12,719 nt of DNA. Origin: CAYGLV01 sp964351025. Lineage in GTDB: Bacteria; Actinomycetota; Thermoleophilia; Gaiellales; Gaiellaceae. The notes below the pieces were generated by a model, which worked only from the letters and a program-made list of their open reading frames with translations, did not search any database and was not told where the DNA came from. Positions 6,766 to 12,719 of the stretch are shown in pieces; the first letter of the stretch is position 1, and every line of letters starts with the position of its first letter. The stretch spans positions 1 through 12,719 of the forward strand of contig CAYGLV010000066.1 in NCBI GenBank assembly GCA_964351025.1, given 5' to 3'. The position numbers and the translations under genes are program-made.

Positions 6766-8780
6766 GCCGGAACCTCCACCGGCAGCGGCGCGAGAGCCTC
6801 GAGCTGAGCAAAGACCTGCTCGTCGTCGAAGCCCAGCACGTCCACGCTGCGCACCCGGCAGGCGGCCGTGCAGGCGCCGCAGCCCTCGCAGACCGCCGCG
6901 TTCACCTGCGCGACGAGGCGGACGAGGTTGCCCTGCCGATCGCGGATCTCCCTGCGCTCGATCGCACCGTAGGGGCAGACGCGCTCGCAGTCGAAGCAGC
7001 CGATGCACGTGGCCTCGTTCACGGCCGCCACGGTCGGCGCGCGCTCCAGCGTGGGCCGTGAGAGCATCTGCAGCACCTTGCTGGCCGCGGCGGAGGCCTG
7101 CGACACGGTGTCGGGAATGTCCTTGGGCGACTGGGCCGACCCCGCGATGAAGACCCCGGCCGCGAGGGTTTCGGCCGGGCGGAGCTTGGGGTGCGCCTCC
7201 TGGAGGAAGCCGTAGGCGTCGGTCGGAACGCGCAGCGTGCGTGCGAGCTCGCCGCCGCCGTCGGGGACGAGCGCCGTGGCGAGCACGACGAGGTCGGCCA
7301 GGACCTCGACGGGCCGGCCGGAGAGCGTGTCGGCGCCGAAGACGCGGAGCTTGCCGTCCTCCTGGACGACCTGGCTCACCCGCCCGCGCACGTAGAGCGC
7401 GTGCTCCTCCTCCATCACCCGGGTCACGAACTCCTCGTAGCCCTTCCCGGCCGCCCGGATGTCCATGTAGAAGACGTACGCCTGCCCGTCGGGCACCTTG
7501 TGCTTGAAGAGCAGCGCGTGCTTCGCGGTGTACATGCAGCAGATCCGCGAGCAGTACGGGACGCCGTTCCGCGGGTCGCGGGAGCCGACGCACTGGATGA
7601 AGACGACGTCCTTCGGCACCGCGCCGTCCGAGGGGCGGCGGATCTCCCCGAGCGTCGGCCCGGAGGCCGACAGGAGCCGCTCGAACTCGAGCCCGTCCAC
7701 GACGTCGGGATACCGGCCGTAGCCGTACTCCGTCGCCTGCTCCGCGTGCATCGGCTGGTAGCCGGTGGTGACGATGATCGCGCCGACCTCGCGCTCGACG
7801 ATCTCCTCGCGCATGTCGTAGTCGATCGCCCTCGGCCCGCAGGCCTGGAAGCAGCGCTCGCAGGCGAGCACGCGGTACGCTCCGCTCTCGGACTCGAGGT
7901 TGGAGTTCACGCACAGCGCGGGGTCGAGCGTGTAGACGGCCGGAACCGCCTGCGGGAAGGGCATGTAGATCGCCTTCCGCCACGCGAGGCTCAGATCGAA
8001 CTCGTTCGGAGCCGACGCCGGGCAGACCGGCACGCAGTCGTCGCACCCGGTGCAGAGGTCCTCGCTGACGAAGCGCGGCTTCCTGCGGATCCGGACCGTG
8101 AAGTTGCCCACGTAGCCGCCGACCTCCTCGACCTCGGAGTAGGTGAGCAGCTCAACATTCGGGTGCCGCGAGACCTCCACCATCAGCGGCGTCAAGATGC
8201 ACTGCGAGCAGTCGAGCGTCGGGAAGGTCTCCCCGAGCCGGGCCATGTTCCCGCCGATCGCCGGCTCGCGCTCCACGAGCGTCACGTCGAAGCCGGCGTT
8301 CGCGATGTCGAGCGCGGCCCTGATCCCCGCCACGCCGGCCCCGACGACGAGCGCGCGCTTGGTCACCGGCACCTCGACGGGGAACAGCGGGTCGTCGCGC
8401 TTCACCTTCTCGACGCCGGAGGCGACGATCTGGCACGCCTTGTCGGTGGCGGCGGCCGCGTCGGCGTGAACCCACGCGCACTGCTCGCGGATGTTCGCCA
8501 TCTCGCAGAGGAAGGGGTTGAGCCCGCCCTCGGCGGAGGCGCCGCGGAACGTCGGCTCGTGGAGGTGGGGCGAGCAGGCTGCGACCACGACGCCCGTGAG
8601 GCCCTGCTCCTCGACGGCCTCCCGGATCTTCTTCTGGCCCGGAGCCGAGCAGAAGTAGGGATAGTGCTCGGCCAGGGCGACGCCCGGCAGGCGGCCCGCG
8701 AACCGCGTCACCTGCTCGACGTCCACCTTGCGGGCGATGTTCTCCCCGCAATGGCACACGAAGACGCCAACGCGGGCCAT
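6762..8780 (-). CDS. hdrA: heterodisulfide reductase subunit A-like electron-bifurcating flavoprotein
   Basis: The protein has 672 residues. The ATG at 8780 is chosen because GGAGG sits 8 nt upstream and the protein then begins MARVGVFVCHCGENI, the usual HdrA N-terminus. All three expected parts are present: the N-terminal domain (C9, C11; ACSPHLHEPTF near 69); the thioredoxin-reductase-like FAD domain with VVGAGVAG (145-152) and CSQCILTPLM (C191, C194); and the inserted Fe-S motif C243/246/249/253. There is also ACERCFQACGPRAID (C307/310/314) and the unusual QCVGSRD plus YCSRICC set (C397, C410, C414, C415) that ligates a cluster in methanogen HdrA. Two C-terminal ferredoxin motifs follow (C592-602, C631-641). 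In known systems HdrA splits or merges electrons between ferredoxin, a high-potential acceptor and NADH or H2. It lies between korA and the MvhD fusion, linking the two halves of the operon. No selenocysteine codon is present. Confidence 0.95.
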   Translation of the reverse strand: MARVGVFVCHCGENIARKVDVEQVTRFAGRLPGVALAEHYPYFCSAPGQKKIREAVEEQGLTGVVVAACSPHLHEPTFRGASAEGGLNPFLCEMANIREQCAWVHADAAAATDKACQIVASGVEKVKRDDPLFPVEVPVTKRALVVGAGVAGIRAALDIANAGFDVTLVEREPAIGGNMARLGETFPTLDCSQCILTPLMVEVSRHPNVELLTYSEVEEVGGYVGNFTVRIRRKPRFVSEDLCTGCDDCVPVCPASAPNEFDLSLAWRKAIYMPFPQAVPAVYTLDPALCVNSNLESESGAYRVLACERCFQACGPRAIDYDMREEIVEREVGAIIVTTGYQPMHAEQATEYGYGRYPDVVDGLEFERLLSASGPTLGEIRRPSDGAVPKDVVFIQCVGSRDPRNGVPYCSRICCMYTAKHALLFKHKVPDGQAYVFYMDIRAAGKGYEEFVTRVMEEEHALYVRGRVSQVVQEDGKLRVFGADTLSGRPVEVLADLVVLATALVPDGGGELARTLRVPTDAYGFLQEAHPKLRPAETLAAGVFIAGSAQSPKDIPDTVSQASAAASKVLQMLSRPTLERAPTVAAVNEATCIGCFDCERVCPYGAIERREIRDRQGNLVRLVAQVNAAVCEGCGACTAACRVRSVDVLGFDDEQVFAQLEALAPLPVEVPA

Positions 8781-8784
8781 CAGC

Positions 8785-9978
8785 TCAGCCTCCGCTCGCG
8801 ACCAGTTCGGCCCGCGAGGGCGACTTGCCCTCATGGGTGCGCACGACGGCCTCGAGGATCTCCTCGGGGTCGTGGATGCTCCCGCCGGCGTGCGGCACGG
8901 AGAGCACCGCGCAGCCGTCCACGGCGCAGCGCTCGACCTCGCGCACCATCTGCCCGAGGTTGATCTCCGGGACCACGAAGCCGCGGATCTCCGTGGAGAG
9001 CTGCCGGATCCGCTCGTCGGGGAACGGCCAGGCGGTCCTGAGGCGCAGGAGCCCCGTCCTGATCCCCCTTGCCTCGGCGAGGGCGACGGCCTGGACGGCG
9101 ATCCGCGCCGAGATCCCGTAGGAGAGGACGACCACCTCGGCCCCCTCGACCCCGCGCTCCTCGACGTCGTAGATGTCGAAGCGATTCCTGCGGATCTTCT
9201 CCGTCAGGCGGCCGACGAGCTTCTGCTGGGCCGCGACGGTCGTGTCGGGATAGCCACGCTCGTCGTGGGTCAGGCTCTCGACGAAGATGCGGTAGCCCTC
9301 TCCTGCCACGGCCATCGGCGGGACCAGGTCGTCGTCCGGCTCGTAGGGCATGAACTCGCCGGGCGGCTTCAGGGGACGCTTTCGCTCCCAGAGCTCGAGC
9401 TCGTCGGGCGGGGGTATCACGAGCCGCTCCGTCAGGTGGCCCACCTCGGCGTCGGCCATGAGCAGGACGGGCGTGCGGTAGCGCTCGGCGAGGTTGAACG
9501 CCCGCACGGTGAGGTCGAAGCACTCCTGCACCGACCAGGGGACGAGGGCGATGATCTCGTAGTGGCCGTGCGAGCCCCAGCGGGCCTGCATCATGTCGCT
9601 CTGCGCCACCGACGTGGGGAGGCCGGTGGAGGGGCCGCCTCTCTGGACATTGCAGATGACGACGGGCGTCTCGGTCATGATCGCCAGGCCGAGGCTCTCC
9701 ATCATCAGGGAGAAGCCGGGGCCCGAGGTGGCGGTCATCGCCTTGTGCCCTGCCCACGACGCGCCGAGGATGGCCGCGATCGAGGCCAGCTCGTCCTCCA
9801 TCTGGACGTACGTGCCGCCGATCTGCGGCAAGCGGCGCGCCATTCGCTCGGCGACCTCGGTGGATGGGGTGATCGGATAGCCCCCGAAGAACCGGCAGCC
9901 AGCGGCGATCGCGCCCTCCGCGACGGCATCGTCGCCCAGCAGGAAGTGTGTTCCCGTCAACGACGCGGACGCTTCCAT
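8785..9978 (-). CDS. korA: 2-oxoacid:ferredoxin oxidoreductase, alpha subunit (KorA type, without fused gamma domain)
   Basis: The protein has 397 residues from an ATG at 9978, with AGGAG about 8 nt upstream. The pyrimidine-binding domain signature GGYPITPST is at 32-40. SGPGFSLM (85-92), VQRGGPSTGLPT (111-122) and QSDMMQARWGSHG follow, and a C-terminal transketolase-like domain with SYGISARIA and LLRLRTAWPFP completes the subunit. This is the subunit that contributes the catalytic domain partner for TPP held by KorB. The lack of an N-terminal gamma domain agrees with the separate korC in this operon. The gene lies 17 nt after korD and 4 nt before hdrA. The family oxidatively decarboxylates 2-oxoacids to acyl-CoA, CO2 and reduced ferredoxin, or runs in reverse. 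The 2-oxoglutarate assignment rests on similarity to KorA rather than PorA and is probable, not certain. Confidence 0.93.
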   Translation of the reverse strand: MEASASLTGTHFLLGDDAVAEGAIAAGCRFFGGYPITPSTEVAERMARRLPQIGGTYVQMEDELASIAAILGASWAGHKAMTATSGPGFSLMMESLGLAIMTETPVVICNVQRGGPSTGLPTSVAQSDMMQARWGSHGHYEIIALVPWSVQECFDLTVRAFNLAERYRTPVLLMADAEVGHLTERLVIPPPDELELWERKRPLKPPGEFMPYEPDDDLVPPMAVAGEGYRIFVESLTHDERGYPDTTVAAQQKLVGRLTEKIRRNRFDIYDVEERGVEGAEVVVLSYGISARIAVQAVALAEARGIRTGLLRLRTAWPFPDERIRQLSTEIRGFVVPEINLGQMVREVERCAVDGCAVLSVPHAGGSIHDPEEILEAVVRTHEGKSPSRAELVASGG

Positions 9979-9995
9979 TCCGGGCGCTCCTGACA

Positions 9996-10274
9996 CTAGA
10001 TCGACTCCGAGAGGGACGGAATCAGGTGCGGCGACGGTGCCGGAGTGGCGTAGATCGCGAACTCCGGGCAGATCGTCGAGCAGGCCTGGCAGCTGATGCA
10101 GGTGTCCGTCACGACCGTTGGGTAGTGGTAGCCCTTGGCGTTGAACTGCGACGACAGGGCGAGGACCTTCGTGGGGCAGTACTCGATACAGAGCTCGCAG
10201 CCCTTGCACCGCTGGACGCGGATGTGGACGGTGCCGCGAGCCACGCGCGGCTCGGGGGAGATCGGCCCCCGCAT
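9996..10274 (-). CDS. korD: 2x[4Fe-4S] ferredoxin subunit of 2-oxoacid oxidoreductase
   Basis: The protein has 92 residues from an ATG at 10274. Two classical motifs are present, CKGCELCIEYCP (C23/26/29/33) and CISCQACSTICP (C59/62/65/69), and ARGTVHIRVQRCKGCELC is typical of the KorD/VorD delta subunit. It accepts electrons from the cluster in KorB. The frame stays open upstream to a GTG at 10349, which would give 117 residues, but that extra stretch is basic, unlike the family and poorly supplied with a ribosome-binding site, so the shorter form is preferred. As first gene of the operon it could serve as the shared electron carrier between the Kor enzyme and HdrA. A GTG two codons before the ATG is an equally possible start. 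Confidence 0.88.
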   Translation of the reverse strand: MRGPISPEPRVARGTVHIRVQRCKGCELCIEYCPTKVLALSSQFNAKGYHYPTVVTDTCISCQACSTICPEFAIYATPAPSPHLIPSLSESI

Positions 10275-10460
10275 CCTCACGTCGCCACGTCCGGGCTCTT
10301 TCTGAGCGTATCGCCCTCCCGTCCGCCCCAGCCGTACTTCGCGGACCACGGCTGCTGACGGCTCCTACGAGTCTCCCGCCCGATGGACGGGCCGTAGGGC
10401 GGTTGTATTCGACTACACGAAGTCCTTCATGATCAGTTTTGCCCGCGCCGCGCTCACCGC
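10275..10460 (-). promoter_or_regulatory. leader and probable promoter region of the Kor/Hdr operon
   Basis: This gap between the aminopeptidase stop and the preferred korD start holds the only relatively AT-rich stretch of the operon side (about 10400-10440). On the minus strand it offers a weak -10-like TACAAC near 10402-10407 and a TAnnnT box, TACGCT, at 10310-10305. An imperfect dyad TGTA-N6-TACA lies at about 10403-10416. Two mutually exclusive short stems overlap at 10376-10402 (CCGCCC with GGGCGG, or GCCCG with CGGGC). None is strong alone. The position makes this the likeliest place for operon control; the exact start site is not determined. Confidence 0.35.
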
Positions 10461-10470
10461 TCAGGCGAGC
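10452..10470 (-). terminator. possible hairpin over the aminopeptidase stop codon
   Basis: On the minus strand GCTCGCC (10470-10464) can pair with GGTGAGC (10458-10452) with one G-U pair and a 5-nt loop that includes the TGA stop. There is no U run, only GCAAAAC further on, so termination activity is uncertain. Confidence 0.25.
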
Positions 10471-11678
10471 TGCCACTCGTCGCCGCGCAGGATCGGCACC
10501 GCGGCGCCGCCGGGCTCGAGCCCGTCCACCTCGACCTCGAGGCCGCCGATCATGAAGTCGGTGTGGATGCACGAGGTGTTGTGGCCGAGCTCGGCAAGCT
10601 GCTCAGCGCTCAGCTTCGGACCGTTCTCGATCGCCTCGAGGATGCCGGCGCCGTAGGCGATGTGGCAGGAGGCGTTCTCGTCGAAGAGCGTGTTGAAGAA
10701 GACGAGCCCGGTCCTGCCGACGCGGGAGTCGCCGTCCACGAGCGCGACCTCGCCGAGCATGCAGGCGCCCTCGTCGGAGCGGAGCTGCTCCCGGACGAGG
10801 TCGGCTCCGCTCGAGGCCTTCACCTCGACCGCGCGCCCGCCCTCGAACCGCACCTCGAGGTCGCGCACGATCTGGCCCGTGAGCGCGAGCGGCTTGGTCG
10901 AGCGCACGACGCCCTCGGTGCGCCGGCGGTCGGGCGTCGTGAAGACCTCCTCGGTCGGCATGTTGACGATGTGGCGGCGGCCGTCCACGGTCTCCTCGGC
11001 GGCCGTGCACCAGCGCGCGCCGGGAATCAGGCCGACCGTGAGGTCGGTGCCGGGGCCGCGGAAGCGCAGCGCGTCGAAGCGCCGCTCGTCGAGAACGGCG
11101 GCGCGGACGACGAGCTTCTCGATGTGCGCCCGCCAGGCGGCGACCGGGTCGGGCTCGTCGAGCCGCGTCGCCGTCGCCACGGCCTGCCAGAGCCGCTCGA
11201 CGTCCGGCTCGCCGAAGACGGTCTGCGCCCAGCCCTCGTTCGGGTAGGCGAGGATCGTCCAGTTGATCAAGCGCTGATCGGTCGCTTTGAGGTAGGCCTC
11301 CTGGAGCTCGTGCATGCGCGTCTTGCCGACCAGGGTGCCGTCGAGGTCGGCGAAGAGCTCCGGCTCCGGGTCGCCCACGAGCTGGATCAGCGCGCCGTGC
11401 CGCGCTGCAATGTGCTCGACCCGCGACATGAGCCACGGCGGCGTCCACCCGAGCGACTCCTCGGCGGCGTGCAGCACCCGCGCCCGGCGCGCATGCGGCT
11501 CGCCGTAGGCGACGTCCACGTAGTTCGCCCCGTTCTCGTAGGCGATCCGCGCCGCCGCGCGGGCGAGCGGGGCGTGCTCGATCAGGCCGCCGATCCAGAC
11601 ATCCTGCCCCGCACCGACGTTCGAGCCGACCTCGACGGCGAGGCGGGCGTACCGCTCCAGGCGCTCTTCCGGAGTCAC
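10461..11678 (-). CDS. M29-family metalloaminopeptidase (AmpS/PepS/aminopeptidase T-like)
   Basis: The protein has 405 residues from a GTG at 11678, the start that gives the family's usual TPEERLERYARL N-terminus. It is a cytoplasmic enzyme family that removes N-terminal amino acids using a two-metal centre, often zinc or cobalt. The conserved metal-binding signatures are all present: NMPTEEVFTTPD (E243/E244), EGACMLGEVALVD (E310), LFDENASCHIAYG (E334, H339) and IHTDFMIG (H372, D374). Length matches the family (about 400-415) and there is no signal peptide. It is oriented like the Kor/Hdr operon but ends well before it. It is divergent from clpS across 46 bp, which is a sensible partnership in protein turnover because ClpS delivers N-degron substrates to ClpAP/ClpCP. 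There is no Shine-Dalgarno; a TAnnnT box 8 nt before the start suggests a leaderless mRNA. Confidence 0.92.
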   Translation of the reverse strand: MTPEERLERYARLAVEVGSNVGAGQDVWIGGLIEHAPLARAAARIAYENGANYVDVAYGEPHARRARVLHAAEESLGWTPPWLMSRVEHIAARHGALIQLVGDPEPELFADLDGTLVGKTRMHELQEAYLKATDQRLINWTILAYPNEGWAQTVFGEPDVERLWQAVATATRLDEPDPVAAWRAHIEKLVVRAAVLDERRFDALRFRGPGTDLTVGLIPGARWCTAAEETVDGRRHIVNMPTEEVFTTPDRRRTEGVVRSTKPLALTGQIVRDLEVRFEGGRAVEVKASSGADLVREQLRSDEGACMLGEVALVDGDSRVGRTGLVFFNTLFDENASCHIAYGAGILEAIENGPKLSAEQLAELGHNTSCIHTDFMIGGLEVEVDGLEPGGAAVPILRGDEWQLA

Positions 11679-11724
11679 GGCCGCGAAGACTAGCGGCGGA
11701 AAGCCGCTGCTACGTTAGCGCCCG
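11679..11724. promoter_or_regulatory. divergent promoter region with an inverted repeat between the aminopeptidase and clpS
   Basis: The 46-bp gap contains a minus-strand TAGTCT (11692-11687), 8 nt before the aminopeptidase GTG, and a plus-strand TACGTT (11711-11716), 8 nt before the clpS ATG. Both fit the actinobacterial TAnnnT -10 pattern and would place transcription starts at or next to the start codons. Between them lies an inverted repeat AGCGGC-GGAAA-GCCGCT (11692-11708), which could be an operator or a cruciform. The two -35 regions would overlap the opposing -10 boxes, so the promoters may compete. Confidence 0.4.
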
Positions 11725-12024
11725 ATGAGCCCGGCGACGCAGACGCCCACCCGCGAGCGGGAGACGCAGGACCCCCGCGGCGGCCTCGACAAGGCCTGGC
11801 AGGTGATCGTGCTGAACGACGACCACAACACCTTCGAGGGGGTCGCGTTCGCGCTCGCGGCAGTCCTCCCGGGTGTCGGCTACGACCGCGGCCTGGCGTT
11901 CGCGAACAGGATCCACACATCCGGCAGGGCGATCGTCTGGTCGGGGCACAAGGAGCCCGCCGAGCACTACTGGAGTCAGCTCCGGGGCCACGGGTTGACG
12001 ATGGCGCCGCTCGGCCAAGAGTGA
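11725..12024 (+). CDS. clpS: ATP-dependent Clp protease adaptor ClpS
   Basis: The protein has 99 residues from an ATG at 11725. ClpS binds proteins with destabilising N-terminal residues and hands them to the Clp AAA+ unfoldase. The N-terminal 20 residues are polar and probably disordered, as in the family, where this tail enters the unfoldase. The folded core starts at WQVIVLNDDHNTFEGV (N31, D32, D33 line the N-degron pocket) and continues with FANRIHTSGRAIVWSG (H64 is the conserved pocket histidine) and EHYWSQLRGHGLTMAPL. Size and motif order are normal. The gene is transcribed away from the aminopeptidase, starts 8 nt after a TAnnnT box with no ribosome-binding site, and is followed after 36 nt by the cytochrome gene on the same strand. 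Confidence 0.93.
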   Translation: MSPATQTPTRERETQDPRGGLDKAWQVIVLNDDHNTFEGVAFALAAVLPGVGYDRGLAFANRIHTSGRAIVWSGHKEPAEHYWSQLRGHGLTMAPLGQE

Positions 12025-12045
12025 GACGCCCGCCGCGGGCCGTGG

Positions 12046-12051
12046 TAGCGT
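12046..12051 (+). promoter_or_regulatory. candidate -10 element of the cytochrome c gene
   Basis: TAGCGT (TAnnnT pattern) lies 9 nt before the GTG at 12061, with no purine-rich ribosome-binding site between. The arrangement repeats that seen before clpS and before the aminopeptidase gene, and suggests a leaderless transcript separate from clpS. Confidence 0.35.
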
Positions 12052-12060
12052 CCTCCCGTC

Positions 12061-12585
12061 GTGCTCGCGCTCAGCTCCAGCGGCAAGATCTGGCTCGCCG
12101 CAGTCGGCGGGGTCTTTATCGTCTTTGCGCTGCTCGCCTCGCTCGTGGCGCCGCGCTTGCGCCCTGACTTCCCCGGAAAGAGCATGCGCCCCTTCCTCGC
12201 GCTCGTGGCCTTCCTGTTCGTGGCCATGATGACGACGGTCTGGCTGACCGCCGGCGGCGAAGAGGGCGGAGAGGGCGGCCGCGAGGCGGTCCCGACCGAG
12301 ACGCAGCCTGCGACGACCGAGGCGACAGGCGGCGGCTCAGCGGGCGACCCGGCAGCCGGCAAAGAGGCGTTCGCGGGCGCCGGGTGCGGCGGCTGTCACA
12401 CGCTGGGCGCCGCGGGCTCGTCGGGGGCGGTCGGCCCGAACCTCGACGACACGAAGCCGTCGGCCGAGCTCGTCGTCGACCGGGTCACGAACGGCAAGGG
12501 CGTGATGCCACCGTTCAAGGGCAGCCTCACGGAGCAGCAGATCGCCGACGTCGCCGCCTTCGTCTCGCAGTCCGCCGGGCCGTAG
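12061..12585 (+). CDS. membrane-anchored c-type cytochrome with two N-terminal transmembrane helices
   Basis: The protein has 174 residues from a GTG at 12061. Two hydrophobic helices at about 9-31 and 43-64 anchor it. A Gly/Glu/Thr-rich linker (65-95) leads to a class I cytochrome c domain with one heme-binding CGGCH (C109, C112, H113) and a probable axial Met149 in GVMPPFKG, ending with the C-terminal helix EQQIADVAAFVSQ. With an even number of helices the heme domain would lie on the same side as the N-terminus, expected to be outside the membrane because heme is attached there. It probably shuttles electrons in an aerobic or nitrate-type respiratory chain. No oxidase or bc1 gene is next to it, so the partner is unknown. 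It is not part of the Kor/Hdr operon. Confidence 0.85.
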   Translation: MLALSSSGKIWLAAVGGVFIVFALLASLVAPRLRPDFPGKSMRPFLALVAFLFVAMMTTVWLTAGGEEGGEGGREAVPTETQPATTEATGGGSAGDPAAGKEAFAGAGCGGCHTLGAAGSSGAVGPNLDDTKPSAELVVDRVTNGKGVMPPFKGSLTEQQIADVAAFVSQSAGP

Positions 12586-12592
12586 GGCGGCC

Positions 12593-12619
12593 CGCGGGGG
12601 AACCGCTCGTTCCCCCGCG
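12593..12619 (+). terminator. GC-rich hairpin after the cytochrome gene
   Basis: A perfect 11-bp stem, CGCGGGGGAAC (12593-12603) with GTTCCCCCGCG (12609-12619), and a 5-nt loop begin 7 nt after the TAG stop. There is no T tract, but strong U-less hairpins are common at 3' ends in high-GC actinobacteria. It also separates the convergent cytochrome and tRNA-Ser transcripts and could serve both directions. Confidence 0.65.
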
Positions 12620-12626
12620 CCGGGAG

Positions 12627-12715
12627 CGGAGAGGGCGGGATTTGAACCCGCGAGGCACCTTTCAGCACCTACGCGATTTCCAGTCGCGCTCCTTAGGCCG
12701 CTCGGACACCTCTCC
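12627..12715 (-). tRNA. tRNA-Ser (anticodon GGA)
   Basis: On the minus strand the 7-bp acceptor stem GGAGAGG/CCTCTCC (12715-12709 with 12634-12628) carries discriminator G at 12627. The anticodon stem-loop GCGACTGGAAATCGC gives anticodon GGA, a long variable arm is present, and the T arm has GGTTCAAATCC. The 89-nt length and extra arm are the class II features of serine tRNA. CCA is not encoded; CTC follows the discriminator. Confidence 0.95.
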
Positions 12716-12719
12716 GGGC

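Noticed and set aside
5350..8780. NiFe hydrogenase suggested by the MvhD domain
   Set aside because: No large or small hydrogenase subunit motifs occur anywhere in the window; MvhD domains also occur in non-hydrogenase Hdr clusters.
6762..8780. Selenocysteine-containing HdrA
   Set aside because: The frame has no internal TGA and the relevant positions are cysteine.
8781..8834. Longer hdrA starting at 8834
   Set aside because: The added 18 residues overlap the korA 3' end, do not resemble HdrA, and the ATG at 8780 has a well-spaced GGAGG.
10275..10349. Longer korD from the GTG at 10349
   Set aside because: The extra 25 residues are basic and unlike the ferredoxin family, and the ribosome-binding site is poorly spaced; kept as an alternative only.
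1..12719. Genomic island bounded by tRNA-Val and tRNA-Ser
   Set aside because: No integrase, transposase, direct repeat of a tRNA end, or shift in base composition was seen.
1..12719. CRISPR array, toxin-antitoxin, phage-defence or biosynthetic cluster
   Set aside because: No spaced repeats, Cas motifs, small toxin pairs or synthase domains were found; the only tandem repeats are the 12-bp coding repeats at 255-290.

Overview
This is a GC-rich window (about 70% G+C by eye) with dense, mostly minus-strand coding, frequent GTG starts and overlapping stop/start codons. ClpS, an M29-type aminopeptidase, a small membrane-anchored c-type cytochrome, CCA-less tRNA genes and TAnnnT -10 boxes placed directly before start codons would suit an actinobacterial-type genome. 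The deep Thermoleophilia/Gaiellales side is one guess; the lineage cannot be fixed from this window alone.

Layout. A tRNA-Val(CAC) gene (1-72, minus) and a tRNA-Ser(GGA) gene (12627-12715, minus) frame the window. Between about 10350 and 111 runs one minus-strand operon of ten genes, in transcription order: korD (two-cluster ferredoxin), korA (2-oxoacid oxidoreductase alpha), hdrA (flavin-based electron bifurcation hub), an MvhD-FlxC-like fusion, an FlxB/AsrA-like Fe-S protein, an FlxA/AsrB-like FAD/NAD(P)/[2Fe-2S] reductase, korB (TPP-binding beta), korC (gamma), an HdrC-plus-CCG-domain Fe-S protein, and a small tail-anchored protein of unknown function. The nine genes up to the HdrC-CCG protein are overlapping or at most 17 nt apart. 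The tenth follows after 53 nt that contain a hairpin. Upstream of the operon lies a minus-strand M29 aminopeptidase. Divergent from it, across a 46-bp gap holding an inverted repeat, are clpS and a two-helix membrane-anchored cytochrome c, both on the plus strand; the cytochrome gene ends in a strong GC hairpin.

How the genes work together. The four subunits of a 2-oxoacid:ferredoxin oxidoreductase (most like the 2-oxoglutarate, Kor, type) are interleaved with an HdrA/MvhD/Flx-type NAD(P)H-linked electron-bifurcation module and an HdrC/HdrB-like terminal module. The subunits are recognised from sequence motifs. The inference is one complex or tightly coupled pathway in which ferredoxin reduced by 2-oxoacid oxidation (or needed for reductive carboxylation) exchanges electrons with NAD(P)(H) at HdrA, while a third, higher-potential partner reacts at the HdrC-CCG protein. 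No hydrogenase, formate dehydrogenase, DsrC or quinone-binding membrane subunit is encoded here, so the third partner is unknown. This composite operon is the most interesting content of the window.
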